Notes: generated by a model from the sequence alone, not told the origin. 64,000 nucleotides of DNA from Prostheceraeus crozeri (GCA_907163375.1 CAJQUW010003594.1:1-64000); one strand, 5' to 3'. Positions 11,372-22,261 are shown, counted from the stretch's first letter. Made by a program: numbers and translations.

Positions 11372-12700
11372 GTTAATATTATTGTTGATATCAATCTTCA
11401 GATCTACACACCTATAACATGCGGCATGTCCTTTGAAATGAACAAAAGGAATTAACTTTCTTGATTTTCCTGTTTGAATGAAAGAAGTTTGTTTACACGA
11501 TAAAAGACTGCACATACAAATTAGCTAAGTGAGATTACAAAATTTATATAACATTTTCTGTGTGATGTATTGATTGACAAAACATGAAAATCACTGAAAT
11601 GCCTGTCTGCGTCCTCCATAAGATGTATGTCATCTGATAGAGACGAAATTCTCTCTATCATCTATTTTTGTTCGCTGTAAGTGGACTTGTTCCTGTAAAC
11701 TTATAGTACGTAAACTTGTATTACCACATAAATATATACTTGCTCGTAGGGTACATAAAAAAAAAGTAAACAAAATCAGTGCTGATACGCGAAATCAGCG
11801 CTAATGCGCGAAATCAGACCTATACGCGAAATCAGAGCTGATACGCGAAATTTCGAAATCCGACAACTGAATTATAGGCACCGAAGCGATGAAGGTACTT
11901 TCTCCCTTCGCTACAACATTCCTATGTGAACAAGGTTTTTCTGCTCTGACGGCCATCAAAACTAAGTCACGAAACAGACTTGATCCTTCGCATGACTTGC
12001 GTCTTGCGCTTTGTAATGTGGAGCCTCGAATCGAGGAAATAATGGACCAGATAAAGCAGATGCATACATCTCATTAACATCTGATTGTACTTCTCACGTT
12101 ATTTTGTACGTATATTTTTGCTTGGAATTACTTATGTTTATGTATGAATAATAATTCTAAGCTAACTGGATAAAAATGCAGTGTTTTATTTTTGTCATGT
12201 ATCGCTGTCATACGGAATTTGAAATAGGCCAATAGCATATATATACATGTAGTCTATATAATCAAGAATTTTAGAATAATTATCACTTGGGTCGCGAAGA
12301 TTTCACTATATGGTAAATGGGTCGCACCTGAAAAAGTTTAAGAACCACTGATCTATAGGAATGATAGCAGACAATGTGTCTGTGAAAATGAAGAGATAGC
12401 CAAGCGAAGGCACATTATAAGCAAGAAACTGTTTCGAGAAATAGAGAACGATGATACTTATATTTCAAGGGATATTATCCGTTACGGTAAAGTCGGTTCG
12501 GCACCACTTGCCATTCCATTCTGGAGAGCTGAAAAGGCTCATACTTCTTTCATATCGTTTACTTCTTCCTGATGAACAAGTGAATTTCTTGTGCTGCTAC
12601 AATCTTATGATTTACTTAATGATATCTTCCTTGAATGTGAACTTGATTTACATGCTTAGTAAAAACGATCTTATTTGTATCAATAAACACTAACCTACTT

Positions 12701-13960
12701 ACTTATGTAGGGCGCACATTAAGGTCTTTTAGAAAGGGCCCACTCAATTTTAGAGAGTAGCATTTTAATAAATATCATTGGTTCTCCACTGAGCGGCTTC
12801 GTCTAATTTGGTGTCAGAATGAGATTTTTAAACTGATGATTTGCAACGGTGACTTTTTCCTTTCAAAAATAATCGACAGTAATTCATGAATAAGTTTACC
12901 ACATATAACAGATCCATCTAAGATTTTCGAAGTGCCGATCTCTGTTCGTAACGCAATGTTTAGGCACATAACTTAAGTCGCTTCAATAATTAAATTTTCA
13001 TCGCTCGATCAATCGGTATGTGTGTAAGTGCTACAACAAACTAAAGGCGCGAATTGTGCAGTAAATTGGCGAGAAGTTGTAATGACTTATCATTCAAAGA
13101 AGTTAATTATCCTACTGAGAGGTCTGGATTCTAAGTTCCACGATGAATCGATCAGAAACACAAGAAGGGCATGGATCTGAAAATTCAATCCATCCACAAG
13201 GAGGAACCGATCACATCGCTCAGTATACGAAAGTTCAAATTCAACAAGACAACTGCAATATTACATTGAGCTGGAATTGGCATAGATGACATTCATTAAG
13301 ATGGAATTCACAGTTTTCACACGCTTAACAAAAAAATGATCAATTTTGTATTAATAAATAGCACTTCGTTAAGTGTGCCCGGAGACCCAAGTCCTTAACA
13401 TCCGCCGATAGTGCAATCAATTGATGTGAGACGTACAAGGGTGCAAGTTACCTGGGCTTCTATTTTAAGAGCTTCATCTGAATCACTTCGAATAAGTTGA
13501 AAAAAATTAACTCATCTGAATTCGTGACGATGTTAAATTTAGTGGCTTTTTTGGGAATCTCCCCGGTAGAGCTATGAATTTAATCACGAAATCACTGAAT
13601 GACAAAAATCAGCCCCTACATGTGTATGAATTACACAATCATTCAGCAGCAATAATGACTATGAAGCTAACAATACAATTATCTTAAACCCGTAATTTAC
13701 CACAGCCGACATTTGTCGAGCATGCTGAAAATCAAGAATACGCGCATATCGTGTAGCAATTGCATTTTGTCATGAACAGGCGTGAATTGCAACTGTAAGT
13801 GTGATGTAGGACTGCGTGAGGATGTTAAATTTCCAATGATTTCTTCCAATGATTCAATGATTTCAGAGGATAAGTTACATCGTGAGTCATTCGCCCGCAT
13901 TTTCGTGTGACGTCACAAATTCTTGGAATTAATACGCCTAACTAGAAGCACTGTATATCG
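12701..13960. other. no recognisable feature
   Basis: AT-rich DNA without convincing ORFs, terminal repeats or splice-bounded exons. It lies between the LINE 3' end and a piggyBac-like tail and may be decayed transposon sequence. Confidence 0.35.
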
Positions 13961-13971
13961 GTTTTTGACAC

Positions 13972-14165
13972 CATGCCGAGGCGCAAAGATGTTTCTCCCG
14001 ATTTTGCGTTTAGTGCTCATAGGCAAGAAGGACAACATTTCATTCAATCAACCTCGAACAGTCGCTAGAGAAAATCTGCAGAATGCAAAGTACAAGCACG
14101 ACGCGAGTGTTGGCAGTGTGATGTAGGCCTTCACATCGACTGTTTTCTTGCAAACCATGATAGAC
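13972..14165 (+). pseudogene. piggyBac-type Cys-rich C-terminal fragment (tentative)
   Basis: The frame from ATG at 13972 (MPRRKDVSPDFAFSAHRQ) passes one stop and then reads ECWQCDVGLHIDCFLANHD. The C-x2-C-x-V-x-L-H-x2-C-F pattern matches the RING/PHD-like Cys-rich tail of piggyBac transposases. The catalytic part is not visible upstream. A PHD-like finger of another origin is possible. Confidence 0.35.
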
Positions 14166-14364
14166 AGTAATCTTTCCCGAAAGCTGCTTATAGAGATACA
14201 GTTTTAGGATTTTTATCACATTTTGTCTTCCATAAAAAATGTGATCTGTACATTTTTCAATGCTTTCAAATATAATGTGACGTCAATATCTTCTAATAAC
14301 ACTAGACTATCGACTGAATTATTACCATAAAACTTACTAAAACAGATAAAAAGTTCTTGAAAAA

Positions 14365-14700
14365 TCTGAAAATTCAGATATTTACTATGATCGACATTGT
14401 CGACTTTTCTAGATCTAAGATAATTTATAATTTAAGTAAATGATAAGATAAAGTAGACATGAAACAAAGTATAAACGCAATTTTTAATAAAAGATTCCAG
14501 CCAAAACTTATTGATAAATATTTGGTAAAACGTACGAAAACAGATGAATATTTCTTTTAAAAATTCGGATATTTACCATTTTTCGGATATTTCGACTTTT
14601 TTAAATCTCGTGCAACTTGTAGATCATGCAAATTATTAGGTAAGGTAGACATAAAACAATGTAGAATGTAGATTTATTAAAAAATTTTATTCAAGAGCAT
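14365..14700. repeat. two-copy diverged tandem repeat, period about 194 bp
   Basis: The block starting AAAATTCAGATATTTACTAT at about 14368 recurs as AAAATTCGGATATTTACCAT at about 14560. Both continue into a similar stretch with GTAGACAT(G/A)AAACAA. The copies are clearly diverged. Confidence 0.5.
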
Positions 14701-14737
14701 TAGAAAAAAATTGGCTAATAATGGGTTAATATTGTAA

Positions 14738-15160
14738 GTGCACAAACGACTCACTTGGCAACTGTTTCGAACATGTCGCAACACAAATCAATTTTGTTCT
14801 CCACAATCACAACGGGAATTTCTGGACAATGTATTAAAACCTACAATAAAAATAACAGATAACAAGATTGATTTTTGGCATCAGAAAATCGAAGATAGCT
14901 TACTTTTGACACCCAGCGTTCAACGTGGAAAAATGAGTCGAAATCAATTGTTGAGAATACAACGACACATGCCTGACCTCCTAGAAATAGAAAGCGATTG
15001 TAATTATCCGGTGTTCGATGAGCCGACACGAGGTCGATTCGATATGTCAGCACTGGAACCAGAATTCATTTATACTTTTATTTACTGTTTCCGCTATTTA
15101 AGGAAAACAATCTTACTCAGGTTTGTGAATAAGCCGAACCCGAATTTTTTTCTGGTTTGA
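14738..15160 (+). CDS. unknown ORF, 140 aa
   Basis: An open frame with ordinary amino-acid composition, including LDNVLKPTIKITDNKIDFWH and GKMSRNQLLRIQRHMPDLLE. I do not recognise a family. The final part (IYCFRYLRKTILLRF...) looks less protein-like, so the true coding end may be an exon border near 15060-15120 (TACTCAG/GTTTGT is present at about 15115). It could be a host exon or part of an unidentified transposon protein. Its neighbours are all repeats. Confidence 0.3.
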   Translation: MHKRLTWQLFRTCRNTNQFCSPQSQREFLDNVLKPTIKITDNKIDFWHQKIEDSLLLTPSVQRGKMSRNQLLRIQRHMPDLLEIESDCNYPVFDEPTRGRFDMSALEPEFIYTFIYCFRYLRKTILLRFVNKPNPNFFLV

Positions 15161-15500
15161 GTGCACGTATTTGGGAAATCAGTTAGAAATTACATTTTTC
15201 TCAATACTGTTGGTACGATTTTGTTCTTATTAAGGTGAAATTACGCGAGGCAGTTAAGTTGCGACACCAGATAGAATGACCAATCGTATCAATACTGGAG
15301 ATATTTTGTCTTCATGACGATTTAATAGTAAAGAAGCATGAACAGCTGATAAATTCAAGCACTTGGGTTGCTGACTGCTACATAATCAGTGTAAAGTATC
15401 AGTGTGAATTCATTTTTTTCTTCCCCTAGCGCACAATTTTCTTCCCATTACGTGCTACTACTCATTTTAGAGAAAGTCTGTGAAGCACATGTAAGCATTG

Positions 15501-15550
15501 CCCAGTGACGTCGGATTGTTTAAACAGACTTCAAATAAGACGTCACTGGG
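15501..15550. repeat. 12-bp perfect inverted repeat with CRE-like core
   Basis: CCCAGTGACGTC at 15501-15512 pairs with GACGTCACTGGG at 15539-15550 around a 26-base loop. Each arm contains TGACGT, the CREB/ATF half site. Confidence 0.7.
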
Positions 15551-16546
15551 GATATTTAATGCATTTGACAGTGTTTTAATGGACAATTTCAAATACATTG
15601 TGTATGCGACTGGTCTTGTCTGTTTTCTCTCGTCTGCCGTCGTACGCAAGACTCAAGGGTTGGCAGCCCTCGGTATTGCAAGGAATACAGACAGACTTTC
15701 CTGAAGCGCTGTGATACTTTCAGCCCGGATGGCTTTCCCACCGACTTCCGGTGCCGACCTCTAGACCAGGGGTGGGCAACCTGCGGCCGCATGCGGCCGT
15801 AGCAGGAGCAAAGTGCGGCCGTGACACTAAGTAAATGAAAAAAAATTGTACATGTATATTGCAGATGTTTTCGGAGTTCAAGGCAATCGAAAAACAATCG
15901 GAACTATGGTAGCATGATAGTCACCTTGTGATTGTCGAACACCTTTATACCCATGCTGCTTGGAAAATGCGCGCCCGCAGGCGCGAGGAAGGCGTTCAAG
16001 TAGTTCGATAACACGAATAGAATATTTTAGGGAAGTTACATTCATGTGCATTCATGGCTAGAGTCATGAGCAGGCCCCGGATAAATGTATAAATTATTCA
16101 AATAATGAAACATGAAGAATCTATGTATAATCATCCACAACAAGCCTATCTGTATTTATCCTCCTGATCAAATACACCGAGAATAATTAAGCCGAGGTCA
16201 TAGTTACATCGTAAAACATAAAATTCCATTTATTTTCGATATTTTAGTATGAGTAGGCCTAATAACTAGAAATAATAGTATCTGTAAAGTCTACTGTAAG
16301 GACTTGGTAGACACCTCGCGAAAGATGAGCGCGCGTCCTGATAATGACACCAGTTCTATATTTAGAAGTCGATGATAATGCATACGTCGATGATGATCCT
16401 ACTGTGAATGACGTATCGTGCACGTAGTCAACCAATCAAAACATCAAATAAATGTCTACTTTCTTTTCGAATAGAATAGACTTCTCGTGGCTATTGATGG
16501 CCGCACCATTCTATCAGATACGGTTCTGTTATTGCAGCGTGTGAAA

Positions 16547-17987
16547 ATGCCAAAAGTGAAGACATCGAAAACTATCGTTCTTCGGAATTATATTGACGAA
16601 TTCAAGTGTCTGAAAGAAGATAATGGTACACTTCTTTGTTCAACTTGCTTAGTGATAGTTTCTTCTGAAAGACGAAGCTCGGTAGTACAACACATGCAAA
16701 CCGCAATGCATATTAAGGTTTCCAATCCCGGTTCTCGGGATCGATGAGGATTTACGGGATTCTGAGTCCCGGGATTAGGTAACCGGGATCCCGGGATTCG
16801 CCACCATCTCATAATCAGTAGGATGCCTATAAGAATTTTAAGCTTTGCTCAACTGTATCAGTCTCATCTTGAGCCAAGACGATTGATATTGTTCTTTAGC
16901 AGGGCTATCCTCACAAAAGTGAGAACAAGATTGTCCGACGGAACACTGTCGAAATTAGTGATGCTGAAGCACTTTTTTTCTTGCTCAGCAGTAAACTGAT
17001 AGGACTATGTAGGGCCTATAAAGTTACTCAAACAGAGTTGAATACCCTTTAAAGCTGCTTTTTCTGCTTTATGCTTAAATCTTACAGCCTACCTACACGC
17101 TGTTCATTGTGTCCATTACAATACATTGTTGTATTAAATATTTCATTATCACTAATCACTTTTTCATTTATCATGTATTTCTACATGTATACATACATGT
17201 TTTCCTACATGTATTTCTATTACGTACTTTTGTAAATTTTTATCGTATTCCTATCGAGCTTGGAGTTATTTTTGTGTGGATATGTGAATGCAAAATGCAT
17301 TAATTTCTCATTTTCATTGATATTGCAAAAAAGCGATACGAGTATAGGTAATCTACAGTATAGGGTATTCAGTCAACTGGTCTGGAGATTAAGAAAGTGG
17401 TCAAGCCATATGTGAATAAGCGTGGTTTACTATAACATGTACCGGTATTATACAACATCATGCTTTTACAAGACGTAACAAAAGTCATTTGGACGGATGG
17501 ACATGAAAATGAGAAAACCACATATTAGCTTCATCAATGTTATGATTGTCATCATTAATGAGATCATTCCGCATGATCCAATAGGCCTACAAGTACATAC
17601 TTTAGTATACCCCGCATATAAAAACTGAAACATAAACTCATTGCCAAGTCATAGAAGCTCAAGCACGTGTCTATCTAACAATAAAGTTCTAAGCTGATTA
17701 AACAGTTCAAACATTTCAGAACTCCTCTGAGAGCCCTCCATGACTCAGCCTGCACAAGCCTATAGGTACACCCGGTATATGACCCTGTGCTTTACAACAA
17801 ATCCATTGAGCTTGTCAATCCCGGGATTGCAAAAGAAATCGGGATCAATTCCGGGATCAGGAAAAGTCGGGATTTTGAAAACCCTAATGCATATACGACG
17901 CTCGAAAGTGCCCGCCGGACAGGAGGGGTCAGCAATAAATCAACTGTTTCTGTCAAGGTACGGTCAGACATGAGAGCTAGAAGCTGA
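16547..17987 (+). pseudogene. hAT transposase N-terminus, BED/CGGBP1-like
   Basis: MPKVKTSKTIVLRNYIDEFK at 16547 is followed by LKEDNGTLLCSTCLVIV and SVVQHMQTAMH, a C-x2-C...H-x5-H BED-like finger resembling CGGBP1 and related hAT N-termini. The frame is interrupted at 16713 by a transposon with an 8-bp TSD and resumes at 17895 (TTLESARRTGGVS...) to a stop ending at 17987. The catalytic core is not recognisable downstream. Confidence 0.6.
16714..17886. mobile_element. hAT-like non-autonomous element, 1,173 bp
   Basis: Ends TAAGGTTTCCAATCCCGG and CGGGATTTTGAAAACCCTA are imperfect inverted repeats. The exact 8-bp duplication ATGCATAT lies at 16706-16713 and 17887-17894. CCCGGGATT-type motifs are repeated near both ends (16730-16796, 17818-17875). 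The interior is AT-rich without a transposase. It is inserted just behind the BED finger of another hAT. Confidence 0.88.
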
Positions 17988-19502
17988 GAGTGAGGCAGTC
18001 AACCAATCAGCGGTCAGAATTAGTGATTACAAGGCAGATTTCTAATGTCAATCAAAATGTTACTGCGAGTAACTAAACGTAATCTGACACCCTCGTGCGA
18101 AAGTTCCAGGAACATGGTAACAAGATTCAGTAGCATTTGCAATATACATATGACAATGTGAAGGCAAAAGGAAATAACGGAAAAATTGGTAAAAAACGAC
18201 AAATAATGGACTATTTTCGAAAAAGCGGAAAATAACGGAACTCTGGGTACCATGCATCTCTCAATCAACAATTCATTTGGCCGACTGAATTTTCCACCAA
18301 CAGCGCAAAATAATTGAGTGAGATTACATTTGCCAATTTTCTTCTTCAACATGCCACCTTCTGAAAAACGCACATTAATCAAACAATAAAACACGACGCA
18401 ATCGAAGGGTGGAGCAGTCTCATTTCGTTGAAATTAAGTAGATATAACACAAATTATTACTATTCATGTACTCGCCAATTACCAAACTGTAGAACACCTT
18501 CCCCTCACCACTGGAGAATTCCAAGATTTGATGCTGAAATGTGTAGCATCAAAAACAATGGAGAACACCCATGCCGAACATGATAGACCGCCTCTACTTC
18601 AAGCAAATGGAACGATATCTGTATCCGAAAACTTATGGCCAAGATGGGAAAACCTGGGCAACGACAGTTATGACCCAAGCAAGAGCTCAACCTCACTACT
18701 ATCATGCTCACCCGAAATGTGTATACGGCCAATTTAGGAAGGAGTACTTTGACCACTAATCAATTGTAATTGAGCATGACACGATTCCCTATCTCAGCAG
18801 TCTGACTCATTTCACCCACCCTACACGTCTTAAATGCAATATTAACAGAAAAGACCTCCAAGGAAGAAGGAGCACCACCACTTAGCACGCTAAAATGCTA
18901 TCTATGTTTTCGATATTGTTTTGGATTGAAATTCGCATGATACTTCCGCCACTTCCATCACAAGAAGACTGAAGGATAATGCTTTGTGAAACAATCAAAT
19001 GTCTTTTAAACACGGAGCTAATGAAAGTAAACAAACGATCATTATCAACTCCATCTCCTTAGTCAATGGATGAACGTGAGTGAAGGTGAGTCACTATCAC
19101 TTCATGTTTGCAATTAATTGTGATTTGAAATGATATTATATTACCATGCATGAAATCACATGAAACACGGCCACACATTTATCAAAACATTGCTGGTCCA
19201 CAACATAAATGAAAACAAAAGAATGCTTTCGGAAAAAAAACATTTCGAAACACTACAATACTTGACTAGACATTAATCATATTTTGTCAATGCTTTTATT
19301 TTTGAACTTTCGACATAATACACGACCGAAACAAATTCTGCTGACTGATGTACGACCAATTACAATATTTGAATTGAATGCGTTTTCAATTTCTCAGAAT
19401 AGAAAGATGTCAAAAAATTATTTCAAAGATGCGCATCCGCGCTGCACACGTCAGTCAGGAGCCATTCCAGCCTGCGAAAAAGACTAGACTTTAATTGACA
19501 AG

Positions 19503-19700
19503 TTGAAGACGATGACGGAGCATAAGAAGACCAACGTAGCTGAGTGTTACCAGCGAATGAAGGAAGAGGGTGGCGACGATCTATACAATTGTCCCCGTAA
19601 CAGAAAGCAGTTATACTACTGCAAACAATCACAAAAACCGAAGCAAGAAGCTTCCAATGATGAACTGTTTGAATTGCTTTCGAACGAGAAATTAAAATAG
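19503..19700 (+). pseudogene. MULE-like protein fragment in array unit 1
   Basis: This 65-aa frame (MTEHKKTNVAECYQRMKEEG...PRNRKQLYYCKQ) is identical to the one at 37697-37894 in unit 2. The motif V.E....M...GGD.LY..PRN.KQ is one I associate with invertebrate transposase-like proteins that carry the FN.G.FYVT...FIGPALIH motif further on. That motif does follow in this repeat after the insertions. It is a fragment, not a complete gene. Confidence 0.45.
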
Positions 19701-20040
19701 GATTCCAAAGTCACGCAAAACATTTTTATGGATAAATATCCGTCCTACATCTTGTACAATAACACTGTTCAACATAAAATTGTTTTCTGGCTAAAAGACA
19801 TTGTTTCTCGGTAAATCAAGTGCGCTGATCACGAATTTGAACTTAGTTTTTGTCCTTGACCTCTAGTTTTCTTTCTATACATGTACATGTTTTTTATGTC
19901 CACAAGTCGGTTCATACCTTAAGTCTCAGATATTCTAACTTGCGCCTGAACGTTCATCTCGGCATTGCGTGCACTAGCACCACTGATGACGTAATTGTCA
20001 CGTGCCATTGAGACGCACGCGCACACAGGCTTGCTAGACG

Positions 20041-21801
20041 GTGGAACACAGCTCACCCGAGCAAACCCTTACATTGAAATCTAACGACACAAGTCGATCC
20101 ATTTTAGAGTTTTATGATTTTCGTCGCAACATGTCGCGCTCCTGCAAACGGTCACCGAACAGTTTCTGTTACATATGTGGAGAATATATTTTGAGAGGTC
20201 GAGAACAAGCAATTACTCCTACGATAGAGGAAGCATACGAGAAATACTTTCAGTGCAAATTGGGTGATCAAGACAAGCCCTGGTCTCCACACAAGTGCTG
20301 TTCCAACTGCGCAGTTACATTGCGAGGGTGGCTGCATGGCACTCGTAAAGCAATGCCGTTTGCCATTCCGATGGTTTGGAGAGAACCCAAAGATCATACG
20401 ACCGACTGCTACTTCTGCTTGACTAATGTCAGTGGAATCAATTCCAGAAATAAGAAGAATTTCAGCTATCCTAACTTGAATTCAGCTTTACGACCCGTTG
20501 CTCACAACGAAGATCTACCTGTTCCGACTCCGCCTAAGAAATTCGATGCAGCAGAGCAGTCAGGAACGAGTGGCAGTGAGCCAGATGGTGCAGCGGTGGA
20601 TGCGGAATACGAACCTCCAACTCATTCGACCGCACCACATCTCATAACGCAGGGTGAGCTTAATGACCTGACTCGTGACCTCAGTCTCTCTAAGAACCAG
20701 GCAGAACTGTTGGGTTCTCGTCTGAAACAGTGGAACTTACTTGCCTCAGGCACAATCATATCTTCATTTAGAAGTCGTCAGAGCAACTTATCATCTTTCT
20801 TCGACATGCAAGACACACTTTGTTACTGCCATGACATTGATTCTTTGTTCCAAGTGCTTGGCGTAGCTCATAAGTCAGAAGAATGGCGATTGTTCATTGA
20901 CAGCTCCAAGCTGAGTTTGAAGGCAGTTCTGCTCCATGTAGGGAACAAGCTCCCTTCTGTTCCTGTCGGACATGCAGTGCACATGAAAGAGTCCTACCAC
21001 AATCTTGAGACACTGTTACAAAAGATCGAATATTCAAAGCATCAGTGGGTCATTTGTGGTGATCTGAAGGTCATCGGGCTACTACTTGGCATGCAAAGCG
21101 GATACACGAAGTACTGCTGCTTTCTGTGTGAGTGGGATAGTCGGGCAAGAGAACTTCACTATGTCAAACGAGACTGGCCACGACGAGACCAGCTACGGCC
21201 TGGTCATAAGAATGTTCGCTACCAACCACTTGTAAATCCAAGAAAGATACTGCTCCCGCCCCTGCACATCAAACTCGGGCTCATGAAAAATTTTGTGAAG
21301 GCGATGGACCCAACCAGTGACGGTTTTCAGTATTTACAGAGAAAATTTTCACGCATCAGTGAGGCAAAGTTAAAGGAGGGTATCTTTGTTGGTCCACAGA
21401 TTCGTCAGTTGATGTTGGACAGCAATTTCGACGAATCGTTGAATGTGAATGAATTGGAAGCATGGAAAGCCTTCAAGTCAGTTGTAAACCATTTCTTGGG
21501 CAACACTAAGGCAGCCAATTACGAACAGCTGGTTGATGATCTTCTTCGTTCTTACAAACAGTTAGGCTGCAACATGTCTCTCAAGATACACTTCCTTCAT
21601 TCGCACCTGGATTTTTTTCCTGCCAACCTTGGGGATTTTAGCGACGAACACGGAGAGAGATTCCACCAAGAAATCAGGTACATGGAAAAACGCTACCAAA
21701 GCAAGTTGAGTCCGCACATGTTGGCAGACTACTGTTGGACTTTGCAGAGAGAATCACCAGAGACCACGTACAACAGAAAAAGTTTAAGAAAGAACTTTTA
21801 G
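20041..21801 (+). CDS. putative transposase of an uncharacterised invertebrate family, 586 aa, intact
   Basis: A single uninterrupted frame. The N-terminus (residues 40-110) has Cys pairs suited to zinc binding: FCYICGEYI, HKCCSNC and CYFCLTN. The core has VICGDLKVIGLLLGMQSGYT followed by CCFLCEWDSRAR (residues 340-365), then LPPLHIKLGLMKNFVKAM, FVGPQIRQLM, MSLKIHFLHSHLDFFP and DEHGERFHQE, ending MLADYCW. I recognise these as a family of uncharacterised proteins repeated in arthropod, cnidarian and mollusc genomes. GDLK and HGERFHQE are candidate acidic catalytic positions of an RNase-H-like fold (inference). The reported GTG-codon start at 20041 is only the frame edge: an upstream TGA-free GTG precedes it, and the first ATG in frame is at 20131 (MSRSCKRSPNSF). 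Translation from 20131 gives 556 aa. It is likely the element's own transposase. Confidence 0.75.
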   Translation: MEHSSPEQTLTLKSNDTSRSILEFYDFRRNMSRSCKRSPNSFCYICGEYILRGREQAITPTIEEAYEKYFQCKLGDQDKPWSPHKCCSNCAVTLRGWLHGTRKAMPFAIPMVWREPKDHTTDCYFCLTNVSGINSRNKKNFSYPNLNSALRPVAHNEDLPVPTPPKKFDAAEQSGTSGSEPDGAAVDAEYEPPTHSTAPHLITQGELNDLTRDLSLSKNQAELLGSRLKQWNLLASGTIISSFRSRQSNLSSFFDMQDTLCYCHDIDSLFQVLGVAHKSEEWRLFIDSSKLSLKAVLLHVGNKLPSVPVGHAVHMKESYHNLETLLQKIEYSKHQWVICGDLKVIGLLLGMQSGYTKYCCFLCEWDSRARELHYVKRDWPRRDQLRPGHKNVRYQPLVNPRKILLPPLHIKLGLMKNFVKAMDPTSDGFQYLQRKFSRISEAKLKEGIFVGPQIRQLMLDSNFDESLNVNELEAWKAFKSVVNHFLGNTKAANYEQLVDDLLRSYKQLGCNMSLKIHFLHSHLDFFPANLGDFSDEHGERFHQEIRYMEKRYQSKLSPHMLADYCWTLQRESPETTYNRKSLRKNF

Positions 21802-22050
21802 CTGCATCATGGTAAAGGTTTGCAATGACTTTTTTGCTCTCCTTTGTTTTGTGTGAAGCAGTAAGTAAATCTGCTGATGTCATATATTGAAAAGGCAAAT
21901 AAATGCAGAATGCATGATTTTTGTTTTTGATTTTAATACAGTGAATAGCAAGGCGGTAAACTAGTGATCGAAAACGGGCAATATGACTAAAATTACTATA
22001 AGAAAGGATTCAAGGAAAAGTGGACTTGATCTTATTCTAATAAAGATCAG

Positions 22051-22261
22051 GGCCCTTGTGCAGTCCCCCACATTTTCAATGCTGCCCATGTATTAGGGTT
22101 AGTGCTATGGTCTGGGTAAGGATTTAGGGTTAGGATTTTGGATTGTATGTATTTAGTTTTAGGTTAGGTTGGGGCCTAAGTTTTACCCTGACCCAAACCC
22201 CAACCCTGACATCAACACTGGCATCATGGAAAATGTCGGGGCGGGGGACTGCACAAGAGCC
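22051..22261. repeat. foldback MITE with telomere-like core
   Basis: GGCCCTTGTGCAGTCCCCCA at 22051 pairs with its near complement ending GGGGGACTGCACAAGAGCC at 22261. The interior is rich in TTAGGGTTAG/GGTTAGGATT words. I could not fix a TSD. It lies in the 3' part of the CACTG-ended element. Confidence 0.65.

Larger units (their letters stand above)
9167..11869 (+). mobile_element. hAT transposon nested in a hAT (2.7 kb)
   Basis: Ends CAGTGGTCGGATT and AATCCGACAACTG (one mismatch) with the exact 8-bp duplication AATTATAG at 9159-9166 and 11870-11877. Both subterminal regions carry several copies of TACGCGAAAT or its complement (9183-9255, 11785-11852), likely transposase-binding repeats. 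The interior holds a degraded transposase and a 177-bp foldback. Confidence 0.93.
7579..12077 (+). pseudogene. hAT transposase (ZBED5/FAM200-like), broken
   Basis: It opens with MTKRSYKDAFLDLGFSS at 7579. A BED-type finger follows (CVLCYDVLSNESMKDNKLRRHL). The catalytic core has LDESTD (about 8107), CTDGAPSMLG (about 8300) and VHCLLH. HSNVRWLSRGKLL is at about 8560-8600. The C-terminal LSPFATTFLCEQGFSALTAI then KSRNRLDPSH is at 11895-11990, and the stop ends at 12077. It has an in-frame TGA at 7640, frame changes near 7800 and 8400, another near 8850, and the nested element at 9167. Removing that element with one TSD gives EKPIIGTEAMKVLSPF, a natural continuation. Length matches the ZBED5/FAM200 family of about 600-700 aa. 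Confidence 0.85.
6849..12350 (+). mobile_element. hAT (Charlie-like) transposon, 5.5 kb including a nested hAT
   Basis: Ends are CAGCGGTTCTTAAACT and AGTTTAAGAACCACTG, close to the vertebrate Charlie-type terminus. The exact 8-bp duplication ATCTATAG is at 6841-6848 and 12351-12358. Subterminal GGGTCGCGA motifs occur at both ends (about 6867, 6887, 12290). It is inserted in the LINE tail after RAHRIIY. A second hAT at 9167-11869 is nested in its transposase gene. Without that insert it is about 2.8 kb. Confidence 0.93.
4600..12700 (+). mobile_element. non-LTR retrotransposon (LINE) relic, split by three DNA transposons
   Basis: Reverse-transcriptase motifs occur in the right order on the plus strand: SQHGLRPNCSTT (about 4688-4735), motif A LTLDIQKAFDRLD (4802-4840), motif B GVPQGTVLAPYMFAAFFDN (6040-6100), the catalytic box CADDLTLI (about 6138-6160, CADD for the usual YADD), NNLALNLSKSKT (6241-6278), then a C-terminal tail with LEYACPVLVG and RIDKRAHRIIY (6752-6848). 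The tail resumes at 12351 and ends at a TGA at 12570-12572. AATAAA at 12681 may mark the 3' end. Three transposons interrupt it. Removing each one with one TSD copy restores the protein frame. Remaining damage includes a frame change near 4735 and a stop near 6620. The 5' end is missing or unrecognised. The clade (CR1/Jockey-like?) is not assigned. Confidence 0.82.
15767..18258 (+). mobile_element. hAT 5' part (CAGGGGTGGGCAACC end), 3' end missing
   Basis: A textbook hAT terminus, CAGGGGTGGGCAACCTGCGG, starts at 15767. The N-terminus of a BED transposase follows at about 16547. Another element (16714-17886) splits that gene. The matching right terminus was not found before the tandem array starting at 18261, so the array or a deletion appears to have removed it. 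No TSD can be verified. Confidence 0.7.

Noticed and set aside
18505-18759. Overlapping ORFs on both strands in the array (for example MPNMIDRLYFKQMERYLYPK)
   Set aside because: Repeated in unit 2 at 36699-36953 and conserved only because the units are near identical; no family recognised, so no gene is claimed.
22100-22160. Interstitial telomere (TTAGGGTTAG words)
   Set aside because: The words are irregular and enclosed by a foldback MITE; no regular TTAGGG array.
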